Of a DNA stretch of 64,000 nt, positions 8,568 to 16,216 are shown in pieces. Numbering within the stretch: the first letter of the stretch is position 1; the number at the start of each line of letters is the position of its first letter. The position numbers and the translations under genes were made by a program. The stretch comes from DASWNP01 sp036399175 (lineage in GTDB: Bacteria; Acidobacteriota; Blastocatellia; Pyrinomonadales; Pyrinomonadaceae): positions 1-64,000 of the forward strand of contig DASWNP010000010.1 of NCBI GenBank assembly GCA_036399175.1. Reading direction: 5' to 3'. The notes beneath the pieces were generated by a model, which was not told the origin of the DNA, ran no database searches, and saw only the letters and a program-made list of their open reading frames with translations.

Positions 8568-9464
8568 ATGGCGACTTCAGTCGCCGTCATAGGTGCGGGT
8601 CGGTTGGGGACGGCTTTGGCCGTCGCTTTGGAGGAAAGCGGCTACCGTGTGGCGGCGGTGTTGGCGCGGCGCGCGGCTCGTGCGCGACGCGCGGCGAGTT
8701 TTTTGAGCGCGGAGACGCTTGCGCTCGGCTCGTCGCAGCTCGGGCTCGTTCCTCCGGTCGATATTCTGCTCGTCACGACGCCCGACGATTCGATTGCCGA
8801 AACGGCGGCGCATCTCGCCGAGACATTGCAGGCTGCGCCTCGTCTCCGCCGCGTCGCTTTGCACACGAGCGGCGCGCTCTCGTCGGAAGCGCTCGCGCCT
8901 CTGCGCGAAAAAGGCCTGGCCGTCGGCTCGATGCACCCGCTTGTGTCTGTGAGTGATGCGTGCTCGGGGGCGGAGAGCCTGCGTCGCGCTTTCTTCTGTA
9001 CGGAGGGCGACCGGGCGGCGGTGCGTGCGGCGCGCGGGATTGTGCGCGCTCTCGGCGCTCAGAGCTTCACGATTAAGACCGAGGATAAGGCGCTCTATCA
9101 CGCGGCGGCGGTGATGACCTCCGGCCACACGGTCTCGCTCTTCCAGACGGCCACAGAGCTGCTCGCGCGCTGCGGTCTCGACGAGACGCGCTCGCGCCGC
9201 ATCCTCCTTCCGCTCCTCGGCAGTACGCTTGAGAACCTCTCGACGCAGACGCCCGCCCGCGCCCTCACGGGAACTTTCGCGCGCGGCGATGTCTCGACCG
9301 TGCGCAAACATCTCTCCGCCCTGCGCTCCACCGAAGACCGCGACGCGCTCGAACTCTACGCCCTGCTCGGACGCCGCGCCCTCCCCCTCGCCGAAGAGAA
9401 CGGCGCGGACTCTTCAGCCCTCGGCGAGATTGCGCGCCTGCTTGATGAAGTTTTGAATGGTTGA
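8568..9464 (+). CDS. Rossmann-fold protein with DUF2520 domain
   Basis: NAD(P)-binding protein of the family that joins an N-terminal Rossmann domain to a C-terminal DUF2520 domain, distantly related to pyrroline-5-carboxylate and ketopantoate reductases. GAGRLG at residues 9-14 is the dinucleotide loop; LHTSGALSSEAL and GSMHPL follow as usual. Length from ATG 8568 is 298 residues, the family norm. That start has no ribosome-binding site because a heptamer repeat abuts it. An in-frame ATG at 8439, preceded by AGGAGAG and overlapping the end of the ATPase, would add 43 low-complexity residues encoded by the repeat. Such genes often sit near pantothenate genes, but none is here; the substrate is unknown. 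Confidence 0.82.
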   Translation: MATSVAVIGAGRLGTALAVALEESGYRVAAVLARRAARARRAASFLSAETLALGSSQLGLVPPVDILLVTTPDDSIAETAAHLAETLQAAPRLRRVALHTSGALSSEALAPLREKGLAVGSMHPLVSVSDACSGAESLRRAFFCTEGDRAAVRAARGIVRALGAQSFTIKTEDKALYHAAAVMTSGHTVSLFQTATELLARCGLDETRSRRILLPLLGSTLENLSTQTPARALTGTFARGDVSTVRKHLSALRSTEDRDALELYALLGRRALPLAEENGADSSALGEIARLLDEVLNG

Positions 9465-9651
9465 TAAAAGATACTGGCGCGCTGAAAGAAGGCGGCTAAC
9501 ACGAGAGCGCGCCGGGCGACAGACGCGAGGAGTCGAGAGTTTTTCTTCGCCTCCTCTCTGCGCTGATTCTGCGGCGGCGAGCTTTCTCTCTTGGGTATTC
9601 AGGAAGCGTTGCCGGAGTCAATCAAAGTCTCTCGTCAATCAAAGTCTCTCT

Positions 9652-9888
9652 ATGAAAAACGTCTACATCCTTTTAGCTGTCGTCTTATCGCTCCTGCTCA
9701 TCGCGCTCGTCGCATACTTCGTCGGCCCCATGTTGGAGCTGAGGGGCGTGCCCGCCGACATACAGGCGCTTTACCTGAGAGGCACGCAGGCGAAGTGGCG
9801 AATGATTGCCGCGCTCATCGCGGTCGTCGCCGCCCTCGTCGCGCTCCTGACAGGCATCCTCTGGCTCAACGTCAGAAAGCAAAAGTAA
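9652..9888 (+). CDS. Small two-helix membrane protein
   Basis: A 78-residue protein of unknown function with two clear transmembrane helices: residues 2-24 (VYILLAVVLSLLLIALVAYFV) shortened here as a leucine/valine-rich span, and about 47-72 in the C-terminal half. A short polar loop between them contains LYLRGTQAKWR. ATG 9652 is the only start that places the first helix at the N-terminus. It follows the DUF2520 gene by 187 bp on the same strand. Its stop codon lies within the left arm of the following heptamer repeat. No family was recognised. Confidence 0.6.
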   Translation: MKNVYILLAVVLSLLLIALVAYFVGPMLELRGVPADIQALYLRGTQAKWRMIAALIAVVAALVALLTGILWLNVRKQK

Positions 9889-9968
9889 AAAGGCAAAAGG
9901 CAAAAGTAAGGGGGAAAATGGTTCCCGCCGTACCTTCGCCTTTTTCCTTTTGCCTTTTTACTTTTACG
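9877..9968. repeat. Heptamer inverted repeat, GGCAAAA vocabulary (copy 1)
   Basis: Left arm 9877-9919 contains repeated GGCAAAA/AGTAAAA units; right arm 9938-9968 is the T/C-rich complement. The stop codon of the preceding membrane protein (9886-9888) is part of the left arm. Confidence 0.8.
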
Positions 9969-10047
9969 TTGATTGGCGCTAGAGTGAGCGCAAATCGAAA
10001 GACTTGCCAGATCACTTTGAGAGTCGGAAAGGATTGCTGTTCAAGCG

Positions 10048-11481
10048 ATGCAGAACACGCCCAGCGTCAGCTACAGTTCGACTTTGCGCGTCAAGCTGTC
10101 GAGCCGCACAGGCACGCTCGGAGAGCTGACGACGGCCATCGGACGCGCCGGAGGCGACATCGGCGCAATCGACATCGTAAGCGTCGGTCGTGATTCGGTC
10201 GTGCGCGACATCACCATCAACGCCGCTTCCGAAGAGCACGGCGCGCAGATTGTCGAAGCGGCGCGCGACGTGGACGGCGTCGAAGTCCTGAACGTCTCCG
10301 ACCGCGTCTTTCTCATGCACATCGGCGGCAAGATTGAAGTCACCTCGAAAGCGCCGCTCAAGACGCGCGCCGACCTCTCGATGGCCTACACGCCCGGCGT
10401 CGCTCGCGTCTGCGAAGCCATCCACCGCGACCCTGAAAAGGCTTTCACCTTAACTATCAAACGCAACACCGTCGCCGTCGTCACCGACGGCACGGCGGTC
10501 TTGGGGCTCGGCGACATCGGCCCCGCCGCCGCCATGCCCGTCATGGAAGGCAAGGCGATGCTCTTTAAAGAGTTCGCTGGAGTCGATGCCTTCCCCATCT
10601 GCCTTTCCACCAAAGACCCGGACGAGATTGTCCGCACCATCAAGTTCATCTCGACGGCCTTCGGCGGCGTCAACCTCGAAGACATCTCCGCGCCGCGCTG
10701 CTTCCAGATAGAAGACCGGCTCAAGGAAGAACTCGACATCCCCGTCTTTCACGACGACCAGCACGGCACGGCTGTCGTCGTTCTGGCCGCGCTCCTGAAC
10801 GCTCTGAAAATCGTCGGCAAGCCGATTGAAGACGTGAAGGTGGTCGTCAACGGCGTGGGCGCGGCGGGCGTCGCCTGCTCGAAGATAATTATGAACGCGG
10901 GCGTGCAGAACATCATCGGCTGCGACCAGATGGGCACGCTCTATCGCGGACGCACCGAGCACATGAACTGGGTCAAAGACTGGTACGCGCGAAACTCGAA
11001 CCCCGACAACGTACAGGGGACGATTCACGAAGCGATACGCGGCGCGGATGTCTTTCTAGGGCTCTCCGTCCCCGGCGTCATCGGCGTCGAAGACCTCAAG
11101 CAGATGGCAGACAAGCCAATCGTCTTTGCGATGGCTAACCCGACTCCCGAAATCATGCCCGAAGAGGCCGCCGACCACGTCGCCGTCATGGCGACAGGCC
11201 GCTCCGACTATCCCAACCAGATAAACAACGTCCTCTGCTTCCCAGGCATCTTTCGCGGCGCGCTCGCCTGCCGCGCCTCGCGCATCAACGAAGAGATGAA
11301 ACTGGCCGCCGCCGGTGCTATAGCCTCCATCATCACCGACGAAGAACTGCACCCCGACTACATCGTCCCTTCGGTCTTCGACAAACGCGTGGCCGAAGCC
11401 GTCTCGCGCGAAGTCGAAGAGGCCGCCTACCGCACGGGCGTCGCCCGCCGCGAACGCGCGCACGCCGACGCCCTTATCTAA
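10048..11481 (+). CDS. NAD(P)-dependent malic enzyme with N-terminal ACT domain
   Basis: Oxidative decarboxylation of malate to pyruvate, linking the TCA cycle with pyruvate and supplying reducing power. Residues 1-85 form an ACT-like regulatory domain (SSRTGTLGELTTAIGRAGGDIGAIDIV), then the malic enzyme core: SMAYTPGVARVC, TDGTAVLGLGDIGPAAAMPVMEGK and the metal/substrate region FHDDQHGTAVV. The nucleotide site is VVNGVGAAGVAC around residue 275. Total length is 477, longer than the usual 390-430 by the ACT domain, which suggests allosteric control by an amino acid or similar ligand. It is a single gene downstream of a heptamer repeat. NAD versus NADP preference cannot be read with confidence. 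Confidence 0.92.
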   Translation: MQNTPSVSYSSTLRVKLSSRTGTLGELTTAIGRAGGDIGAIDIVSVGRDSVVRDITINAASEEHGAQIVEAARDVDGVEVLNVSDRVFLMHIGGKIEVTSKAPLKTRADLSMAYTPGVARVCEAIHRDPEKAFTLTIKRNTVAVVTDGTAVLGLGDIGPAAAMPVMEGKAMLFKEFAGVDAFPICLSTKDPDEIVRTIKFISTAFGGVNLEDISAPRCFQIEDRLKEELDIPVFHDDQHGTAVVVLAALLNALKIVGKPIEDVKVVVNGVGAAGVACSKIIMNAGVQNIIGCDQMGTLYRGRTEHMNWVKDWYARNSNPDNVQGTIHEAIRGADVFLGLSVPGVIGVEDLKQMADKPIVFAMANPTPEIMPEEAADHVAVMATGRSDYPNQINNVLCFPGIFRGALACRASRINEEMKLAAAGAIASIITDEELHPDYIVPSVFDKRVAEAVSREVEEAAYRTGVARRERAHADALI

Positions 11482-11573
11482 GAAGAGGTGAGGGTTCGAG
11501 CCATCCTCTGATGAATCGAGCTTGAGCGGGGTTTGAAATACGCCGGCGTGCGCGTGGAGAAGGGGCAGGTCTC

Positions 11574-11918
11574 TCAGGCTGTTATATTCGCTATAATCGT
11601 GAGAAACAATGCCTCATTATCGCGGACGACTTCCTGCGCGTCCCTGATGTGTCTGTTCTTGAGAGAGCCGAAGTTTCCGTCGACCTCCCGGGTGTTGATA
11701 AAAATGCGTCCCATGTTTTTCTTCGGCGGCGTGCCGTCGTGAACGTAGATGTAGTGCCTCGCGCCCATCCCATGATAGCCGGTGTGCATGCTGAAGTAGT
11801 AATCGCCAGAGCCCTGCTCGCGCACGATGCCGTTAACCTGTCGCTGCGACAACCCGCAGCCGCCCTGATTGGTGAGCTTGGTAAGCGTCGGGTCACTTTT
11901 AATGAGCTGGAAATTCAC
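11574..11918 (-). CDS. Hypothetical protein, 114 residues
   Basis: I do not recognise this protein. The start is well supported: GTG 11918 is preceded by GAAGGAGG with a 7-base spacer, so an upstream in-frame ATG at 11972 is unlikely. The product is soluble, mixed alpha/beta in appearance, with CGLSQRQVNGIVREQGSGDYYF near residues 20-40, a His/Gly-rich HTGYHGMGARHYIYVHDG segment and a C-terminal helix. The Tyr/His-rich middle could bind a metal, but this is a guess. It stands alone, convergent with the malic enzyme gene. Confidence 0.6.
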   Translation of the reverse strand: MNFQLIKSDPTLTKLTNQGGCGLSQRQVNGIVREQGSGDYYFSMHTGYHGMGARHYIYVHDGTPPKKNMGRIFINTREVDGNFGSLKNRHIRDAQEVVRDNEALFLTIIANITA

Positions 11919-12281
11919 TGTTCTGCCTCCTTCGTTGTAAGTGGGAATTGCACGGCCTGAACAGGCCGTCATTTAATCAGAAAGGGACGTGCGAGGAGGC
12001 GTCAAAATATCACACCGCTTTACTCTCCGCAATCGAAGATAATAATCGAAAGACACGCTTGAGCTTGAAGGCGACGCTCACACAGGCGACGCCGAGATGC
12101 TTTAAAGCGATGCGCCCACGCGAGACGGAGAGAGACCTGGTCAGAGTCCGACTCTTCCATTCTATTTCTATGTCTCGCGTCGGCGCGTTTCGCTTGGTCT
12201 CTCTCTAGTTGGAAGACAATTCGGCTGCCGGTTGTCCTTGCGCTGACGCCCCTCGTATCCCGAAAGAAGAAGGTGAACTGG
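11919..12281. other. Gene-free gap
   Basis: This 363-bp gap lies between the hypothetical gene (start 11918) and the end of ypdA. No gene was seen. The only structure noted is a loose inverted repeat, GAGAGAGACC near 12127 and GGTCTCTCTC near 12198, with a loop of about 60 bases; it lacks the 7-bp unit structure seen elsewhere. Confidence 0.4.
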
Positions 12282-13286
12282 CTAGACGGTGGCGCGAAGC
12301 GACTGGGCGATGAGGGGGACGATGCGGCGGGGGACGGCGATGGCTTCTTTGATGTGGCGTGAGTGGGTGAAGTGTCCGGCGACGTAGAGGCCGGGGACGT
12401 TGGTTTCGTGTGTGTCGGGGTTGTAGAGGGGCGCGTGGGCGATGCTGCTCTGTTGGATTTCGACTCCGGCCTGGCGCAGAAGAGTGAGGTCGGGGTCGCT
12501 GCCGATGAGGATGAAGACGGCGTCGTTGGGGATGGAGACGAGCTGGCCGTCGTCGCGGCGGATGCGCGCCTGAATGGGTGTGATTTCTTCCAGCGCTTTG
12601 AAGAAGACGAGATGAAGACGACCGAGAGAGATTTGGCGTTCGAGCGGGGTGCGTACCCAGTGCTTGATGGCGTTCTTTTTGGGGTCGCGGTTCATCCAGT
12701 CGGAGCGCCAGATGGCGAGAGTGGTGCGTGCGCCCTCTTCGGCGAGAAAGAGCGCGGCTTCGGCGGCGCTGTTGCCGCCGCCGACGACGAGCACGTCTTT
12801 GCGAACGTAAGGATAAGGCTCGGCGAAGCGGTGGTGAACTTTCGGAAGGTCTTCGCCGGAGATGCCGAGACGGCGCGGACGCGCCATCGCGCCGAAGGCG
12901 ACGAGGAGGCGCGAGCAATTGTAGGCGGCGCGCGCCGTGCGGACGTGGAAGCCTTCGGAGTCCGAGCGGCGCTCGATGCCTGTCACCTCTTCTTCGGTGT
13001 TGATGCGCAGGTTCTGTTCGAGGGCGAAGCGCACGTAATGAGAGAGAAGCTCTTCGCGCGTCGGCTTCTCGCGGCAGGGCTGGAGCGCGCCCTCGCGCAT
13101 CTCAAGCTCGTCGGGCGTGGAGAAGACGGTCTGGCCGATGGGATAGTGATAGACGGTGTCGGCGATGAGACCCCGTTCGACGACCAGATAGCTGAGCCCT
13201 GCGCGCGCCGCCGCGTCGGCTGCCGACAGACCGGCCGGGCCTGCTCCGATAATCAGAAGGTCTAAACGCTCGTTCTCGTTCTGCAT
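12282..13286 (-). CDS. ypdA: YpdA-type bacillithiol disulfide reductase (putative)
   Basis: FAD/NAD(P)-dependent oxidoreductase of the YpdA (Bdr) group, which reduces oxidised bacillithiol. The FAD loop IIGAGPAGLSAADAA lies at the N-terminus, the NAD(P) loop VVGGGNSAAEAALFL near residue 160, and the closing FAD motif is NVPGLYVAGHF. As in YpdA there is no CxxC redox pair of the thioredoxin reductase type. Length from ATG 13286 is 334 residues; an in-frame ATG at 13313 would add nine residues, and the ribosome-binding evidence favours neither strongly. It is divergent from the DapA-like/bshC pair 128 bp away, which supports the bacillithiol assignment. Confidence 0.85.
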   Translation of the reverse strand: MQNENERLDLLIIGAGPAGLSAADAAARAGLSYLVVERGLIADTVYHYPIGQTVFSTPDELEMREGALQPCREKPTREELLSHYVRFALEQNLRINTEEEVTGIERRSDSEGFHVRTARAAYNCSRLLVAFGAMARPRRLGISGEDLPKVHHRFAEPYPYVRKDVLVVGGGNSAAEAALFLAEEGARTTLAIWRSDWMNRDPKKNAIKHWVRTPLERQISLGRLHLVFFKALEEITPIQARIRRDDGQLVSIPNDAVFILIGSDPDLTLLRQAGVEIQQSSIAHAPLYNPDTHETNVPGLYVAGHFTHSRHIKEAIAVPRRIVPLIAQSLRATV

Positions 13287-13375
13287 ACGGGTCGGGATTA
13301 TCCTCGCACGCATGCCGGGGAATTATCAACTTGCGGACGATAAACGCCGACGGTCGAGCTTGGACGAGACAGGGT

Positions 13376-13405
13376 TTGCGCGCCGTCGGAGTCGGTCGTT
13401 ATAAT
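13376..13405 (+). promoter_or_regulatory. Promoter for the DapA-like/bshC operon
   Basis: TTGCGC (13376-13381), an 18-base spacer and a perfect TATAAT (13400-13405). The predicted transcript start falls at about 13412, only a few bases before the TTG at 13414, so the first gene would be leaderless or nearly so. Confidence 0.65.
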
Positions 13406-13413
13406 GCAGAGGT

Positions 13414-14403
13414 TTGAAACCACAGGACAAGACAAACCAACCCGATGCGACCGGCGCGCGACTCCTGGCAGAGAAGCTGCGCGGCATCCTGCTTCCTTTT
13501 CCCACTCCCTTCAGCGCCGACGGAGAGATTGACGGAGAAGCCCTCTGCCGCAACCTCGCGCGCTGGAACGAGACGGGCGTCAGAGGCTACGTGGCTCTCG
13601 GCTCGACGGGCGAGCGCGTGCATCTGGACGAGCGCGAATACCTGCAAGTGGTCGAGACGGCGCGAGAGAGCGTCGGGGCGGAGATGGTTCTGCTGGCCGG
13701 AGCAGGGCAGCAGTCCACGCGCGGGAGCATCGAGGAAGTGCGCCGCGCGGCGCGTGCGGGCGCAGACGGGGTGCTCGTCATCACTCCGGGTTTTTATCGC
13801 GGCGCGATGACGCAAGCCGCGCTCACGAAGCATTACGAGTCGGTGGCCGACGCTTCAGTCGTTCCTCTCGTGCTCTACAACATCCCGCAGAATACGGGCA
13901 TCGCGCTCGCGCCGGAGACGGTCGCGCGCCTCGCCGAACATGAGAACATCACGGGCATCAAGGATAGCTCCGGCGACATGGTGAACATGACGGAGATGTT
14001 GCGTCTCGTGCCGGAGGGTTTCGCGGCGCTGACGGGTCACGGGGCGCTTTTGCACGCGTCTCTTCTGTCGGGCGCGCGCGGAGGGATTCTGGCCGTCGCG
14101 TGCGCCGCTCCGCGTCTGTCGGTGGCAATCTACGAGGCGGTGGAAGCCGGAGCGTATGCGAGGGCGCTTGAGATGCAGCGCAGGCTCGCGCCGCTCGCAA
14201 AGGCCGTCACGACGCGCTTCGGCATCGGCGGACTCAAGGCCGCGCTCGACCTCTGCGGCTACGAAGGCGGGCACGTCCGCGCTCCGCTTGAGGCCGTGTC
14301 GGAAGAGGCGCAGAGAGAGCTTGCGCGGCTCGTAGAAGAGTCGGCGCTCGCGCCCGGCGAAGAAGTTTTCCTGAGCAGAACAGCCGGAGGAGCACGCACT
14401 TGA
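13414..14403 (+). CDS. Dihydrodipicolinate synthase-family (DapA-like) aldolase/lyase
   Basis: TIM-barrel enzyme of the class I aldolase superfamily that includes DapA, N-acetylneuraminate lyase and 4-hydroxy-2-oxoglutarate aldolase. The Schiff-base Lys183 is in GIKDSSGD, the catalytic Tyr155 in VLYNIPQNTG, and the carboxylate-binding GSTGE at residues 63-67. Length is 329, slightly long. The start is TTG 13414; no ATG or GTG precedes the first barrel strand in frame, and a TATAAT box lies only 8 bases upstream. The stop overlaps the bshC start by four bases, so the two are translationally coupled. Whether it acts in lysine synthesis or in a pathway tied to bacillithiol is unknown. Confidence 0.82.
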   Translation: MKPQDKTNQPDATGARLLAEKLRGILLPFPTPFSADGEIDGEALCRNLARWNETGVRGYVALGSTGERVHLDEREYLQVVETARESVGAEMVLLAGAGQQSTRGSIEEVRRAARAGADGVLVITPGFYRGAMTQAALTKHYESVADASVVPLVLYNIPQNTGIALAPETVARLAEHENITGIKDSSGDMVNMTEMLRLVPEGFAALTGHGALLHASLLSGARGGILAVACAAPRLSVAIYEAVEAGAYARALEMQRRLAPLAKAVTTRFGIGGLKAALDLCGYEGGHVRAPLEAVSEEAQRELARLVEESALAPGEEVFLSRTAGGART

Positions 14404-16088
14404 GCATCACGGAATCAGCCTGCGAGAGCGCCCCGGAAGTCGCCGGGCTGCGCGTCGAGAACCTTCCGTTCGAGCGCATCCCCGGACAGTCGCGCCTCTT
14501 CCTCGACTACCTCAAAGACGCTGTCGCCCTTCGTCGTTATTATCCTTCCGCCGTCGCTTCACATCAGGAGTTGGCCGCACGCTCAGGCGAAGTTCTCAAC
14601 GCCTACACTGTAGACCGCGCCGCGCTCTGCGACGCGCTCGCAGACTCGAACGCTCGCTGGGGAGCGAGCGACGAAACGCTCGCCAACATCAAGCGCCTGC
14701 GCGGCGAGAAGACTCTCGCGGTCGTCTCCGGCCAGCAGGTCGGGCTCTTCACAGGCCCGCTCTACACCATCTACAAAGCCCTCTCGGCGGTGAAGCTCGC
14801 GCGCTGCCTGACCCAACGCGGCACGCAGGCCGTGCCCGTCTTCTGGATGGCGACCGAAGACCACGACTGGCGCGAAGTTCAGGCCGCAGAGCTGACGGCC
14901 TGCGACGGGCGGCTGGCGAGCACGACTCTCCCCTCGGAGCTTCATCAGGAGGGCGCGCCTGTCGGCGGCGTCCTGCTCAACTCCGATGTCGAAGGGGCTA
15001 TCGGACATCTGCTTGAGCTTCTGCCGACGACCGAATTCACAGCCGAGCTTGAACGCCTCTTGCGCGACGCTTACGCGCCGGGTCGAACATTCGGCGAAGC
15101 CTTCGCCCGTATGTTGACGGCGCTCACAGGTCGCTTCGGCCTCGTGCTGCTCGACCCGCAGGACGCGGCCTTGAAGCGTCTGGCCGCGCCTCTCTACGCG
15201 GAAGCCGCGCGCCGCGCGCCCGAGCTTGCTTCGGCTCTCGAAGAGCGAAGCCGTGCGCTCGTCGCCGAAGGCTATCACGCGCAGGTCTTCACTTCCGCAG
15301 ATGCCTTCCCGCTCTTTCTGCACGACCGGGAAGAGGGTTTGCGCCGCGCCGTCGCGCGCACCGCCGAAGGGCTCTACGCCGCGAAGGGCACGCGCCACAC
15401 CTACACTCTGCGAGAGCTTTCGGGCTGGGCGGCGCGCGAGCCCGAACGCTTCAGCCCGAACGTCACGCTGCGCGCCGTCGTGCAGGATTATCTTTTGCCG
15501 ACGGTTGCATACTTCGGCGGCGCGGCGGAAATCGCCTACTTCGCGCAAACCTCCGAAGTCTACCGGCTGCTCGAACGCCCCGCGACGCCCATCCTCCCGC
15601 GCGCCAGCCTGACGCTCGTCGAGCGCCGCACGGGGCGCACGCTCAATCGCTACAAGCTTCAACTCGCAGACTTCTTCGACGGCTTCGACCCGCTCGTTGC
15701 GCGCGTCGTCGAGCAGCATCTCGGCGCAGACACCGCTCGCGTCTTCGACCGCACCGATGCTTCCGTCAAAAAATCGCTCGACGCGCTACAGAAACATCTG
15801 CGCGGCTTCGACCCGACGCTCGCCGACGCGCTCGAACAGGGACGCCGCAAAATCCAGCACCAGCTCGACGGCCTGCGCACTCGCTTTCACCGTGCACAGG
15901 CGGCGCGCAACCAGGCCGCCCTGCGCCAGCTCGAACGCGCCGCCGCAGACCTCTTCCCCGAAAAAACTCTACAGGAGCGCCGCCTCAACATCACCTCACT
16001 GCTCGCGCGGCACGGCCTCTACAGCATCGACTGGATATACGGCGCAATCGACCTCGGCACGTCCGCGCACCGGATAGTTTACTTGTGA
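14400..16088 (+). CDS. bshC: Bacillithiol biosynthesis cysteine-adding enzyme BshC
   Basis: Putative ligase for the last step of bacillithiol synthesis, joining cysteine to glucosamine-malate. The 562-residue length fits the family (about 540). Characteristic text includes VVSGQQVGLFTGPLYTIYKALSAVKLA near residue 115, VFWMATEDHDWREV near 150 and the C-terminal coiled region before GLYSIDWIYGAIDLG. The TTG start overlaps the upstream stop (TTGA) and has GGAGG 9 bases before it. With ypdA next door this indicates that the host makes bacillithiol; bshA and bshB are not in the window. The stop is followed within 6 bases by a heptamer inverted repeat. Confidence 0.92.
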   Translation: MSITESACESAPEVAGLRVENLPFERIPGQSRLFLDYLKDAVALRRYYPSAVASHQELAARSGEVLNAYTVDRAALCDALADSNARWGASDETLANIKRLRGEKTLAVVSGQQVGLFTGPLYTIYKALSAVKLARCLTQRGTQAVPVFWMATEDHDWREVQAAELTACDGRLASTTLPSELHQEGAPVGGVLLNSDVEGAIGHLLELLPTTEFTAELERLLRDAYAPGRTFGEAFARMLTALTGRFGLVLLDPQDAALKRLAAPLYAEAARRAPELASALEERSRALVAEGYHAQVFTSADAFPLFLHDREEGLRRAVARTAEGLYAAKGTRHTYTLRELSGWAAREPERFSPNVTLRAVVQDYLLPTVAYFGGAAEIAYFAQTSEVYRLLERPATPILPRASLTLVERRTGRTLNRYKLQLADFFDGFDPLVARVVEQHLGADTARVFDRTDASVKKSLDALQKHLRGFDPTLADALEQGRRKIQHQLDGLRTRFHRAQAARNQAALRQLERAAADLFPEKTLQERRLNITSLLARHGLYSIDWIYGAIDLGTSAHRIVYL

Positions 16089-16093
16089 AGCGG

Positions 16094-16208
16094 TCAGCAA
16101 TCAGCAATCAGCACTCAGCCAAACCGCCCGTGCCGAATCGTCCCCGTCGATTTTCGCGCGACTCGTCGGGCAGAGAGCTTTTGCTGATTGCTGATTGCTG
16201 ACTGCTGA
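16094..16208. repeat. Heptamer inverted repeat, CAGCAAT vocabulary (copy 1)
   Basis: Arms 16094-16119 and 16183-16208, each about 3.7 units of TCAGCAA/TCAGCAC type, 26 bases per arm with two mismatches, around an unrelated 63-base loop. It fills the bshC-mutL gap and ends 8 bases before the mutL start. Confidence 0.88.
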
Positions 16209-16216
16209 AAGCTTTT

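Noticed and set aside
6944..8590. Long open frame opposite the large ATPase
   Set aside because: It mirrors the codon structure of the plus-strand gene, has low-complexity Arg/Ala/Glu text and no ribosome-binding site. Similar mirror frames at 20848-22044, 31194-32393, 36781-38100 and 14583-15719 were dropped for the same reason.
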